From assembly GCF_004792685.1 (NCBI RefSeq), contig NZ_SRXT01000002.1, positions 434,001 through 498,000 of the forward strand: 64,000 nucleotides of DNA, written 5' to 3'. This DNA is from Sphingomonas gei (GTDB lineage Bacteria > Pseudomonadota > Alphaproteobacteria > Sphingomonadales > Sphingomonadaceae). Both the position numbers and the translations under genes were made by a program. Position 1 is the stretch's first letter. The number at the start of each line of letters is the position of its first letter. Shown piece after piece: positions 56,196 to 64,000 of the stretch. Below the pieces are notes generated by a model. It worked only from the letters and a program-made list of their open reading frames with translations. It was not told where the DNA came from and searched no databases.

Positions 56196-56939
56196 ATGTC
56201 GAAGAAGCTTCAGGGCAAGCGCGCGCTGGTAACCGGTGGATCGCGCGGAATCGGCGCGGCGATCGCCAGGCGGCTGGCGGCCGACGGCGCCGATGTCGTG
56301 ATCACCTATGTCGGCAACCATGAGGCCGCTGCCGCGACCGTCAAGGCGATCGAGGGCGCAGGCGTCAAGGGGCTTGCGATACAGGCCGATGCGGGCGACG
56401 CCGCTGCGGTGGCCGCTGCAGTGAACCAGGCGGCCGACACGCTGGGCGGGATCGACATCCTCGTTCACAATGCCGGGGTCTTTGGCGGCGCGCCTGTCGA
56501 TCAGGGCGGGTATGAGGACTTTCGCCGGGTGTTCGCAGTCAATGTCGATGGCGTGGCCGCAGGCACGGTGGCGGCGGTGCCGCATTTCGCCGATGGCGGC
56601 CGGGTCGTGATCGTGGGCAGCGTATCGGGCGATGTCTCGATGATACCCGGGATGGCCAGCTACGGCGCCAGCAAGGCGGCGGTGCAGGGCCTAGCACGCG
56701 GCTGGGCGCGCGATCTCGCGCCGCGCGGCATTTTGGTCAATGTGATCCAGCCCGGGCCGATCGATACTGACATGAACCCTGCCGATGGCGACATGGCCAA
56801 GATCATGCTGCCCAACATCCCCCTGGGACGCTATGGCCGCGCGGAAGAAGTCGCGGCGCTTGCATCGTTCCTGGCGAGCGACGAATCGTCGTTCATCACC
56901 GGCACCACGATCGATATCGATGGCGGCGCGACGGCGTAG
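56196..56939 (+). CDS. SDR-family oxidoreductase
   Basis: Start chosen at ATG 56196 with GGAG upstream. About 247 residues. NADP-binding TGGSRGIG (~13-20), NAG motif (HNAGVFGG), catalytic Ser in VIVGSVSGD and YGASK (Tyr-Lys). The C-terminus ends with the common GTTIDIDGGATA. A classical reductase; the substrate is unknown. Likely controlled by the divergent ArsR protein. Confidence 0.93.
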   Translation: MSKKLQGKRALVTGGSRGIGAAIARRLAADGADVVITYVGNHEAAAATVKAIEGAGVKGLAIQADAGDAAAVAAAVNQAADTLGGIDILVHNAGVFGGAPVDQGGYEDFRRVFAVNVDGVAAGTVAAVPHFADGGRVVIVGSVSGDVSMIPGMASYGASKAAVQGLARGWARDLAPRGILVNVIQPGPIDTDMNPADGDMAKIMLPNIPLGRYGRAEEVAALASFLASDESSFITGTTIDIDGGATA

Positions 56940-56957
56940 GCCGCCACAGACAGTCCG

Positions 56958-57554
56958 TCAGATCAAATCCAGCACGAGGCCGAGGTCGCGCGCCTCCTCG
57001 GCCTCGATATACCAATTGGTGGGCGCGCGTTTCTGCACTTCCTCGAACGCGATCTTCGATCCGGCGACGAGCCCGCGAAAGCCCTCTTCCTCGATGCGGA
57101 CCGATTCCTCGATCTCGTGGAGACTGGCCTTGAGCCCGGCGACCACGCTCTTGAGCGGTCCCGACAGCTCGATCGTCTTGGTCAGGATGCGCTCGTGGAC
57201 CATGATCCGGGTCCCGCGGGTGAGGAAGCGCTTGTCGACCGGGAAGCTCGCCATGAAGGTGGCGCCCGCCGAATAGACCGCGACCTTGCCGAGGAAGAGC
57301 GTCTCGCGTCCGGTATAATCGCGCAGTAGGCGGAGTTCGTCTCCCATCAGCCGGGCGACCTCGGGATCGCCGCCGAGCGTCGAGATCGCGACGACCAACG
57401 GGCCATCCTTCGGCGCATCGGCCAGCTGCCGGCGGAAGCTCGCATACATGTCGTGATCCACCGGGCCGTGCAGCACGATATGCGGCTGGCTGAGCAGCGG
57501 GTAGCGGGTGGCGCGATTCTCGGATGTGTCGGTCACGCGTGCGCAAACCGCCAT
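56958..57554 (-). CDS. ClpP-like serine protease fold protein
   Basis: Start chosen at the ATG ending at 57554 (MAVCARVTDTSENRATRYPL), giving 198 residues; the longer frame upstream shadows the C13 gene. ClpP-type features: STLGGDPEVARLM (oxyanion region), nucleophile Ser in VYSAGATFMAS (~95) and His in IMVHERI (~120). It lacks a signal peptide. It is more divergent than the housekeeping ClpP, so it may be a specialised peptidase; lies 20 nt after the C13-like gene on the same strand. Confidence 0.82.
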   Translation of the reverse strand: MAVCARVTDTSENRATRYPLLSQPHIVLHGPVDHDMYASFRRQLADAPKDGPLVVAISTLGGDPEVARLMGDELRLLRDYTGRETLFLGKVAVYSAGATFMASFPVDKRFLTRGTRIMVHERILTKTIELSGPLKSVVAGLKASLHEIEESVRIEEEGFRGLVAGSKIAFEEVQKRAPTNWYIEAEEARDLGLVLDLI

Positions 57555-57574
57555 AGGCGCCGGCGGTTCCCTGA

Positions 57575-58534
57575 TCAGGGTTTGAGCGCGTCGGTGGCGG
57601 GGGCGCCGACCGGCGCGGTGGCTTCCCTGGGCATGCGCGCCTCGAGCGGGCCGAGCCACGCCTCGACACCTTCGCCGACCGTCGCCTGCGGGTTCGACGA
57701 AGGCAGGCGGCTCGACATCTCCCACCCGCTGATCATGTCGCGTGCCTCGACGAGCGCGTCGCCGAGCGGCTGGGGCTTGCGAAGCGCGTGGTTGACCAGT
57801 GCATCGCCGAAGAAGGTCCAGTCATTCTCGGCACGGCAGCCGAACGAGGTGCGGTCCGACGACGCGGCGGTGAGCAAGGCGGTGGTGTCGTTCGACAGCA
57901 CCGGCACGAACACCCCGGAATAGCAGGCAGACAGAATCAACAGTCGGTTGCGGATGCCGAGTTCGTCGAGGATCGCGGCAAGGCGGGTGGGGGAGAGCAG
58001 GCCATAGCCTTCGTCGCCGTCATGATAGGCGATGCCGACCTGCGCGCCGTGACTGGTGAGATAGAGCACCAGCACATCCTGCTTCTTGTCCATCAGTTCG
58101 GCGACGCGAGCGAGGCCCAGGGTGAGCGAGTCCAGGCTCCCCGCGGCGGTATCGGCGCCGCGCGTCAGCAGGAGCGCGCGGCCGGCGGCATCGTAGCGCC
58201 GGGCGAGCACCCTGGCCGCCTCGCGCGCCTCGCGGCCGAACACCGGATCGCTGTCGAGCGCGACCGAGACGACATAGGCGTCGACCTGCCCGGGTCGCTG
58301 CGGCTGGAGCGCTTCGACTGTGCGGAGCAACTTGCGACGATCGGCGAGCAGCCACTTTGCCGAACGTCCGCGCTCGAGCTGCGGGCCGGTCGCCAGCGCC
58401 TCGCCCATTTCGCGCTGGTTCGCCCCGCCGAGGATCTGGGGCCATTCCTTGGTATGCGTGCCCTGTGCGGCAGCGGGCTGAGCCCCAATCGCGAGTGCAA
58501 ATGCAGTAAACAGATAGTTGAACCGAAACGGCAT
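57575..58534 (-). CDS. Exported C13/caspase-like cysteine peptidase
   Basis: Start chosen at the ATG ending at 58534, which begins a signal peptide (MPFRFNYLFTAFALAIGAQP). About 319 residues. Caspase-type dyad: His in LYLTSHGAQVG (~162) and Cys in LLILSACYSGVFVP (~204), the arrangement of C13 (legumain-like) peptidases. Predicted periplasmic; the target is unknown. Followed by the ClpP-like gene. Confidence 0.88.
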   Translation of the reverse strand: MPFRFNYLFTAFALAIGAQPAAAQGTHTKEWPQILGGANQREMGEALATGPQLERGRSAKWLLADRRKLLRTVEALQPQRPGQVDAYVVSVALDSDPVFGREAREAARVLARRYDAAGRALLLTRGADTAAGSLDSLTLGLARVAELMDKKQDVLVLYLTSHGAQVGIAYHDGDEGYGLLSPTRLAAILDELGIRNRLLILSACYSGVFVPVLSNDTTALLTAASSDRTSFGCRAENDWTFFGDALVNHALRKPQPLGDALVEARDMISGWEMSSRLPSSNPQATVGEGVEAWLGPLEARMPREATAPVGAPATDALKP

Positions 58535-58642
58535 TTGGATCGCCTCCGCTTGATGCGGTACCCTTACATGCAAGGCGACCGAGTCAAGCGGATGGCCCTA
58601 TCGCTCGGTATAGAAATTATACCGCCCTAGTGGTAACCTGCG

Positions 58643-58909
58643 GTGGTGTTCGAATTTGATCCGGCCAAGAGCGCAGCGAACCGCGCCAAGCATGGCATCG
58701 ATTTTGATGAGGCACAGGCGCTATGGCTGGATGCGCACCTGCTGGAACTCGGGACAGTCTTGTATGGCACAGAAGAAAGACGACTTTACGTCGGAGAGAT
58801 CGCCGGACGCCGCTGGACGGCGGTCGTCACCTTCCGCGGAGACGCGATCCGGATTGTCTCGGTCCGCCGTGCGCGAAGAAGCGAAGAAATGGCCTATGAC
58901 GAGCGCTGA
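58643..58909 (+). CDS. brnT: BrnT-family toxin
   Basis: 88 residues from GTG 58643 (or the next codon GTG 58646). BrnT features: FEFDPAKSAANRAKHGIDF and the C-terminal RIVSVRRARRSEEM. The family are ribonuclease toxins neutralised by BrnA. The antitoxin gene overlaps its 3' end by 14 nt. Confidence 0.92.
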   Translation: MVFEFDPAKSAANRAKHGIDFDEAQALWLDAHLLELGTVLYGTEERRLYVGEIAGRRWTAVVTFRGDAIRIVSVRRARRSEEMAYDER

Positions 58910-59120
58910 ATTCGACCGCATGTTCGACAATGGCGAGGATATCGATCACCTGATCGACTGGGCGAGCGCGAAGCGGCCAGGCCTCAAGCTGCGTCGGGTC
59001 AATGTCGATTTTCCGGACTGGATGGTGCGGAGCCTGGACGAGCAGGCGCAGAAGCGCGGCGTGACTCGGCAGGCGCTGATCAAGATGTGGCTGGCGGACC
59101 GGCTCCAGGCGGCGGGGTGA
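58896..59120 (+). CDS. brnA: BrnA-family antitoxin
   Basis: Start chosen at ATG 58896, inside brnT, giving 74 residues. The C-terminal VNVDFPDWMVRSLDEQAQ then KRGVTRQALIKMWLADRL is a ribbon-helix-helix domain typical of BrnA. It binds the toxin and represses the operon from its own promoter. Confidence 0.9.
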   Translation: MTSAEFDRMFDNGEDIDHLIDWASAKRPGLKLRRVNVDFPDWMVRSLDEQAQKRGVTRQALIKMWLADRLQAAG

Positions 59121-59129
59121 TGCTGCCGG

Positions 59130-59476
59130 TCATTCCACCTCTTCTTCGCACCTGGCGAGATAAACCTTCCAACCCATCAAAGGGGTCGTTGCCTTGTCAA
59201 ATGACTCCAAGTGCCTTGACGCGGTGGTGTCATAAAGGCGCCTGAGGTCCATGTTGATAGAAAGAAGGCGCTCCATCGCATCAAGCCCTAAGGGGATATT
59301 TTGCTGACGCCGATAGTGCGAGAGCTCGGTTTTCAGCAGCAAGCGCCTCGAGAGCCCTGTAAACTACGATGTCTCTTGCGAAGTATCCGGCTAGACAACC
59401 TTCTGCCGCGGAGGCGTTTTGGTAAAGCAACATACGCTGCTCTTTTAGCCTCCTCCTCCTTAAGCCATCCTAGCAT
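59130..59476 (-). pseudogene. Small gene downstream of sdhA, apparently frameshifted
   Basis: A strong ribosome site (AGGAGA) precedes the ATG ending at 59476 (MLGWLKEEEAKRAAYVA). That frame ends after 47 residues, but two other frames continue with protein-like sequence: YFARDIVVYRALEALAAE, then LLLKTELSHYRRQQNIPLG through LYDTTASRHLESFDKA to the stop at 59130. Read together they would make a helical protein of about 115 residues. Either a twice-shifted pseudogene or two small real genes; unknown function. Confidence 0.4.
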
Positions 59477-59491
59477 CGACTCTCCTGTCTG

Positions 59492-61294
59492 CTAGTAAAC
59501 CCGCTTCTTCGGCTTGATATACTCGATCTCGTCGGTCAGCGTGTAGTCATGCACCGGGCGATAATCGATCGCCACGCCACCGCTTTTCCCGCCCCAGCCC
59601 TCGAAAGTCGCGACGGTGTGCTTCATCCAGTTCGCGTCGTCGCGATTGGGGAAGTCCTCGTGCATGTGCGCGCCGCGGCTTTCCTTGCGGTTGGCGGCGC
59701 AGCGGATCGTCACCACCGCCTGGCCGATCAGATTGTCGAGCTCGAGCGTCTCGACCAGATCGGTGTTCCAGATCAGCGAGCGGTCCTGGATGCCGACATG
59801 CTGGAAGCCCTGATAGACCGCGTCCATATGCGTGACGCCCTCGGCTAGCAAAGCGCTGTCGCGGAAGACCGCGCAGTGGCGCTGCATCGTCTTCTGCATG
59901 TCGCGGCGGAGCTCGGCGGTGGGTGTGCTGCCGGCGGCGTTGCGGAAGTGATCGAGCCGGGTGAGCGCGAACTCTTCAGAGCCCGCCGGCAGTGCCGCGT
60001 GCTTGGTGCCGGGCTTGATGATCTCCTTGAGGCGCAGGCCGGTGGCGCGGCCGAACACGACGAGATCGATCAGCGAGTTCGAGCCCAGGCGATTGGCGCC
60101 GTGGACCGAAACGCACGCCGCCTCGCCGATCGCGAACAGCCCGGGGACGACGGTATCCGGATTGCCGTCCTTATTATGGACGACCTCGCCGTGATAGTTG
60201 GTGGGAACGCCGCCCATATTGTAATGGACGGTGGGGGTCACCGGCAGCGGCTGGCGGGTCAGGTCGACGCCGGCGAAGATCTTGCCGGTCTCGGTGATGC
60301 CGGGCAGGCGCTCGTGCAGGATCTTGGGGTCGATATGGTTGAGGTGGAGGTAGATGTGGTCCTTGTCCTTGCCGACGCCGCGGCCCTCGCGCATCTCCAT
60401 CGCCATCGAGCGGGCGACGACGTCGCGTGAGGCGAGGTCCTTCGCGCTCGGGGCGTAGCGCTCCATGAAGCGCTCGCCTTCGGAGTTGGTCAGATAGCCG
60501 CCTTCGCCGCGGGCGCCCTCGGTGATCAGTACGCCGGCGCCGTAGATGCCGGTTGGGTGGAACTGGACGAATTCCATGTCCTGCAGCGCGATGCCCGCGC
60601 GCAGCGCCATGCCGTTGCCGTCGCCGGTGCAGGTGTGCGCCGACGTCGCCGACTGGTAGACGCGGCCGCCGCCGCCGGTGGCGAGCACCACGGCGTGGCT
60701 GCGGAAGCGGTGGATGCTGCCGTCTTCCATGCACAATGCGATCACGCCGCGGCAGGCGCCGTTCTCCATGATCAGGTCGAGCGCGAAATATTCGACGTAG
60801 AAGTCGGCGTCGTACTTCAGGCTCTGCTGGTAGAGCGAATGGAGCATCGCATGGCCGGTGCGGTCGGCGGCGGCGCAGGTGCGCTGCACCGGCGGGCCTT
60901 CGCCCATATTCTGCATGTGCCCGCCGAACGGACGCTGGTAGATCGTGCCGTTCTCGTTGCGGCTGAACGGCACGCCGGCATGTTCGAGCTCGTAGACCGC
61001 GGCGGGCGCCTCGCGGACCATATACTCGATCGCATCCTGGTCACCGAGCCAGTCCGAGCCCTTGACCGTATCGAACATGTGCCACGACCAGTGATCGGGG
61101 GAATTATTGCCGAGGCTCGCGGCGATGCCGCCCTGCGCGGCCACGGTGTGGCTGCGGGTGGGAAAAACCTTGGTGATGCACGCGGTCTTGAGGCCGGCTT
61201 CGGCCGCGCCCATCGTCGCGCGCAGGCCCGAGCCGCCGGCGCCGACGACGACGGCGTCATAGGTGTGATCGATGATCTTGTACGCAGCAGGCAT
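59492..61294 (-). CDS. sdhA: Succinate dehydrogenase flavoprotein subunit
   Basis: 600 residues. FAD motif [20 protein letters not shown], covalent-FAD His in [11 protein letters not shown], active-site segment [20 protein letters not shown] and [11 protein letters not shown]. It oxidises succinate to fumarate on the cytoplasmic face. The start overlaps the sdhD stop (ATGA). Confidence 0.97.
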   Translation of the reverse strand: MPAAYKIIDHTYDAVVVGAGGSGLRATMGAAEAGLKTACITKVFPTRSHTVAAQGGIAASLGNNSPDHWSWHMFDTVKGSDWLGDQDAIEYMVREAPAAVYELEHAGVPFSRNENGTIYQRPFGGHMQNMGEGPPVQRTCAAADRTGHAMLHSLYQQSLKYDADFYVEYFALDLIMENGACRGVIALCMEDGSIHRFRSHAVVLATGGGGRVYQSATSAHTCTGDGNGMALRAGIALQDMEFVQFHPTGIYGAGVLITEGARGEGGYLTNSEGERFMERYAPSAKDLASRDVVARSMAMEMREGRGVGKDKDHIYLHLNHIDPKILHERLPGITETGKIFAGVDLTRQPLPVTPTVHYNMGGVPTNYHGEVVHNKDGNPDTVVPGLFAIGEAACVSVHGANRLGSNSLIDLVVFGRATGLRLKEIIKPGTKHAALPAGSEEFALTRLDHFRNAAGSTPTAELRRDMQKTMQRHCAVFRDSALLAEGVTHMDAVYQGFQHVGIQDRSLIWNTDLVETLELDNLIGQAVVTIRCAANRKESRGAHMHEDFPNRDDANWMKHTVATFEGWGGKSGGVAIDYRPVHDYTLTDEIEYIKPKKRVY

Positions 61295-61683
61295 CAGAGC
61301 GTGGCCCCGGCAGTGAAGGCGACCTTGAGGATCGAGAAGATCGCGAGCGTCGCGGTGGCGATCGTGAAATATTTGAGCAGGAGCAGCAGCACGAAGCGGG
61401 TCTCGTCGTGCTGATAATCCTCGATCACCACGGTGAGGCCGTGATGGAAATGATAGAAGGTGCTGACGACGAGCAGGATCAGCGGAACCGCGGCCCAGGG
61501 CTGGGCCAGCCAGCCGCTGATCGTGGCGTAATCATAGTTCGGCAGCAGCGCGATCGAGAGCAGGAACCACAATACCAGGACCAGGTTCGAGCCCGCGCTG
61601 ATCTTGTGGTGCCACCAGCCGTCGGCGCCTTCGTGCGCCGAGCCGAGCCCGCGGACGCGGCCGATCGGAGTGCCGTTACCCAT
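61294..61683 (-). CDS. sdhD: Succinate dehydrogenase membrane anchor subunit
   Basis: 129 residues with three hydrophobic helices. [18 protein letters not shown] at the N-terminus and [15 protein letters not shown] in helix 2 are the heme/quinone-site features of alphaproteobacterial SdhD. Overlaps sdhC by 8 nt and sdhA by 1 nt. Confidence 0.95.
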   Translation of the reverse strand: MGNGTPIGRVRGLGSAHEGADGWWHHKISAGSNLVLVLWFLLSIALLPNYDYATISGWLAQPWAAVPLILLVVSTFYHFHHGLTVVIEDYQHDETRFVLLLLLKYFTIATATLAIFSILKVAFTAGATL

Positions 61684-62098
61684 TGGTCTTCTCCACGATC
61701 CACACCCAGAACGCTGCGGTCAGGACGACCGAGACCAGGAACGTCGCCAGCGCGGTGCGCTTGTTGCCGCCGAGCTCGAAATTCGCGCCGGCGTCGAGGA
61801 ACAGATGCCGCACGCCGGAGGCCATGTGCTGGAAGAAGGACAGTGTCAGTCCGATACCGAAGACATAGCCGAGCAGATTGAGCTTGCCCGAGCTCAGCGT
61901 GAACACGTCGAGGAACGGCGCATAGGCCGCCGGGCCGGACGCCAATGCCGCGAGCCACCACACGAACAGGAGCGTGCCCACCGTCGCCATGCCCGAGCCG
62001 GTGACGCGATGGACGATCGAGACCGTCATCGACGGCCCCCATTTCCAGATCGATAGGTGCGGCGACAGCGGTCGCGCGGGGTTGCGGACGTTGGCCAA
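61676..62098 (-). CDS. sdhC: Succinate dehydrogenase cytochrome b556 subunit
   Basis: 140 residues from TTG 62098 (AAAGGAA upstream; no in-frame ATG gives a full-length protein). Family signature RPLSPHLSIWKWG and SIVHRVTGSG, then FFQHMASGVRHLFLD with the heme-ligand His. Three membrane helices. First gene of sdhCDA. Confidence 0.95.
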   Translation of the reverse strand: MANVRNPARPLSPHLSIWKWGPSMTVSIVHRVTGSGMATVGTLLFVWWLAALASGPAAYAPFLDVFTLSSGKLNLLGYVFGIGLTLSFFQHMASGVRHLFLDAGANFELGGNKRTALATFLVSVVLTAAFWVWIVEKTNG

Positions 62099-62267
62099 AT
62101 GGCATTCCTTTCGGGTCGACGCCGCTTCCTTAGTCCCCGGTGCAACGGATGCAAGCCGGGATGCGCAGACGCGATGGGGTCCTAACCCGCTCTTAACCAG
62201 TCTCGCGCCATAGCAGAGGGAATAGCGGCCGAGCGTTCCCGCGGCTGCTCAAGGGGATCTGTTTACT

Positions 62268-63629
62268 GTGGCACCGACCAAGGACCTGCCGGCAGCCGGC
62301 ACGATGAGCGCCCGGATCGACATTCGCGCACGGCTGCGCGTTTTCGATGTCGAGGGGTCGCTGGTGCGGTCGAGCCGCGAAGCCTGGGAAGCGCTCGAAC
62401 CCGAAATCCAATCGGTGTCCGAAGCCTATTGGCAGCAATGGCTGCGATGCTTTGCCAACCAGCGCAATTGGGCGAGCGACGACACCGCCAAGATGATCGA
62501 CGTCGGCGTGGTGTTCCTGAGGAATCGCTTCCTCGATCTGCAGGGCAGTGCCTGGATCGAATCGATCGAGCGTTCGGTCGCCGCGGCGTATGCCGCTGAA
62601 GTGCCGCCGATGGCGCTGCTCTCGATGATCAGCGCCAGCGATCGCGCCGCACTGCAAGTGCTCACTCGCCGCCTGGCGTCGGACGACAGCGATCTAGTCG
62701 GGCTGATCGATACGCTAATGCGGCTGTCGGCGCTCGAGGGCGACATCACCGTCGAAATCTACAATATGTATCGCGAGCACAGCTCGCAGACCGCGCGCGA
62801 CCGGCTCGCCGCCGAGTTCCGCGACTCGATCGGACTGACCGTCGAGAATGCGTCGCGCGAGGGCGACCAACTCCGCATCCAGGCAGTGCACACTTCGGCC
62901 TCCGCACGCGGCATGCTCGGCAAGGCATCGGAAGTTGCTGCTGCCGCCGAGCAATCGGCAGTGGCGATGCGCGAAGCCGCGCAGACCGCAGCGGGGCTGA
63001 TCCGTGCGATCGAGGATGCGCGGATGGAAGTCGAAGCAGCCGCCGATATCGCCACGCGCGCGTCGGGGCAGGCCGGTGCCGCGGTGGGCATGTCCGAGAC
63101 GCTCTCGGACCATGCCAAGTCGATCGAATCGATTCTCGGGCTTATCCGCGACATTGCCGGGCAGACCAACCTGCTGGCGCTCAACGCGACGATCGAGGCG
63201 GCGCGTGCCGGCGATGCCGGCCGCGGCTTCGCGGTCGTCGCGCAGGAAGTGAAGAGCCTCGCCAACCAGACCGCGCGCGCCACCGACGACATCGCCGCCA
63301 AGATCGCGTCGATCCAGTCGGCGACGCGCAGCACCGTCGAAACCAATGCCTCGATCCGCGAAACCGTCGCCGAGGTGCAGGAAAGCGCCAATCGCATCCG
63401 CACCGCGATGGAAGTCCAGGCGCAGACGGTGACGGCGATCACCGCGGCAGTCGACGAGACCGCGCTCGCCGCCGATTCGATGTCGGCGACGATCGGCGCG
63501 ATCCGCGAGGATACCGAGACGGTGGCATCCGAAATCGACCGGGTGGGCCAGGGCTTCGCCGCTCTCGACAGCCAGCTCGGCAGCCTCAAATTCAGCGCCA
63601 GCGACTTCGTGTCGAAAGTCGCGGCCTAG
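62268..63629 (+). CDS. Globin-type chemoreceptor-like protein (soluble MCP)
   Basis: 453 residues from GTG 62268 (an internal ATG at 62304 is also possible). No membrane helix. The N-terminal ~170 residues are helical with the look of a globin-coupled sensor domain. The C-terminal MCP signalling domain has the hairpin tip [20 protein letters not shown] (~297-316) and [16 protein letters not shown]. It probably senses oxygen or redox state and signals to CheA/CheW. No che genes are in the window. Confidence 0.85.
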   Translation: MAPTKDLPAAGTMSARIDIRARLRVFDVEGSLVRSSREAWEALEPEIQSVSEAYWQQWLRCFANQRNWASDDTAKMIDVGVVFLRNRFLDLQGSAWIESIERSVAAAYAAEVPPMALLSMISASDRAALQVLTRRLASDDSDLVGLIDTLMRLSALEGDITVEIYNMYREHSSQTARDRLAAEFRDSIGLTVENASREGDQLRIQAVHTSASARGMLGKASEVAAAAEQSAVAMREAAQTAAGLIRAIEDARMEVEAAADIATRASGQAGAAVGMSETLSDHAKSIESILGLIRDIAGQTNLLALNATIEAARAGDAGRGFAVVAQEVKSLANQTARATDDIAAKIASIQSATRSTVETNASIRETVAEVQESANRIRTAMEVQAQTVTAITAAVDETALAADSMSATIGAIREDTETVASEIDRVGQGFAALDSQLGSLKFSASDFVSKVAA

Positions 63630-63640
63630 GAGAGAAGCAC

Positions 63641-64000
63641 ATGGTGGGACGGCGCGAACCTGGACGTTGGAGCGGGGGCAGCCGCTCGGTCGACGAGCAT
63701 CGGCGAGTCTATGACTGGGACGATGCGGTGCTGCCCGCCTGCGCCGAGATTGGCGCATTGCTCGAAGGGCATCACGAGTCGATCGCGCGGGGCTTCTGGA
63801 AGCATTTCCTCGCCATGCCGGCGAGCACGCCGATGCGCGCCGCATTCGAGGATTCGCGCAATTTCGAGGAGCAGGTCCAGCTCGGCGCGCGTTATTCGCA
63901 GCTGAAATATGGCGCACCGTTCACCGAGGAATGGGTGGAGATGGCATGCGGCTATGCCGCCGACACCTATAAGGGCGGGGTTCCGCTGCCGGCAGTGCTC
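63641..64000 (+). CDS. Second globin-type sensor protein, 3' end outside window
   Basis: Open frame from ATG 63641 (AGGAGA upstream), 12 nt after the previous stop, running off the window: 120 residues seen. VLPACAEIGALLEGHHESIA, GFWKHFLAMP and ARYSQLKYGAPFTEEWVEMA resemble the sensor part of the preceding protein, so this is probably a tandem paralogue. The output domain is not visible. Confidence 0.8.
   Translation, partial: MVGRREPGRWSGGSRSVDEHRRVYDWDDAVLPACAEIGALLEGHHESIARGFWKHFLAMPASTPMRAAFEDSRNFEEQVQLGARYSQLKYGAPFTEEWVEMACGYAADTYKGGVPLPAVL

Overview
The window looks like chromosome of a high-GC alphaproteobacterium, most likely a sphingomonad (Sphingomonas or a close relative). The basis is the codon bias, the large NAD-dependent glutamate dehydrogenase, the TCA gene set (lpd-sucB-sucA-sucD-mdh and sdhCDA/sdhB), a ZapE/AFG1 ATPase, and intergenic inverted repeats of a type I associate with this family. 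This is inference from gene content; no 16S gene is present.

Layout. 1-8.2 kb: a tightly overlapping + strand operon with two tandem cupin-like/helical-repeat proteins, a fused ABC exporter, a small membrane protein, a periplasmic adaptor, a MacB/LolD-type ATPase and two FtsX/MacB-like permeases. It looks like a biosynthesis/export module for an unknown product. 8.2-11.3 kb: a - strand operon of a DUF1080 hydrolase, a GMC flavoprotein and a gluconate-2-dehydrogenase-subunit-3-like protein, fitting a periplasmic 3-keto-glycoside pathway. 11.6-14.3 kb: a Tat-exported metallo-beta-lactamase-fold protein, a YdcZ-like membrane protein and an AraC/GyrI-like regulator. 14.5-23.6 kb: a giant protein of about 2,900 residues, organised like a polymorphic toxin, with a C-terminal HAE/CxxC deaminase-like module, candidate internal ART-like and JAMM-like modules, and a small probable immunity gene 4 nt downstream.

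24.7-34.6 kb is a putative genomic island. An intact tRNA-Thr(CGT) lies at the right end, and a 35-bp exact copy of part of its 3' half lies at the left end. Inside are an operon of a GHKL-type ATPase, a large protein with two degenerate phosphoribosyltransferase-like segments and ThyX; a lipoprotein/secreted-protein pair in lower-GC DNA; and a damaged uracil-DNA-glycosylase-like gene. I see no integrase. A Ser/Thr kinase pseudogene sits just outside the left end.

34.9-64 kb is mainly core metabolism: a PAS_5-like protein, NAD-GDH, a TRIC-type channel, a DUF1275 protein, DUF2314, lpd, sucB, sucA, sucD, a frameshifted GIY-YIG pseudogene where sucC might be expected, mdh, a GH2 glycosidase, zapE, a thioesterase, sdhB, an ArsR/SDR divergent pair, a ClpP-like protein, a C13-like peptidase, brnTA, a broken small gene, sdhA, sdhD, sdhC, and two tandem globin-type chemoreceptor-like genes, the last cut by the window edge. 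Two families of paired inverted repeats punctuate the spaces around lpd/sucB/sucA/sucD/mdh and zapE.
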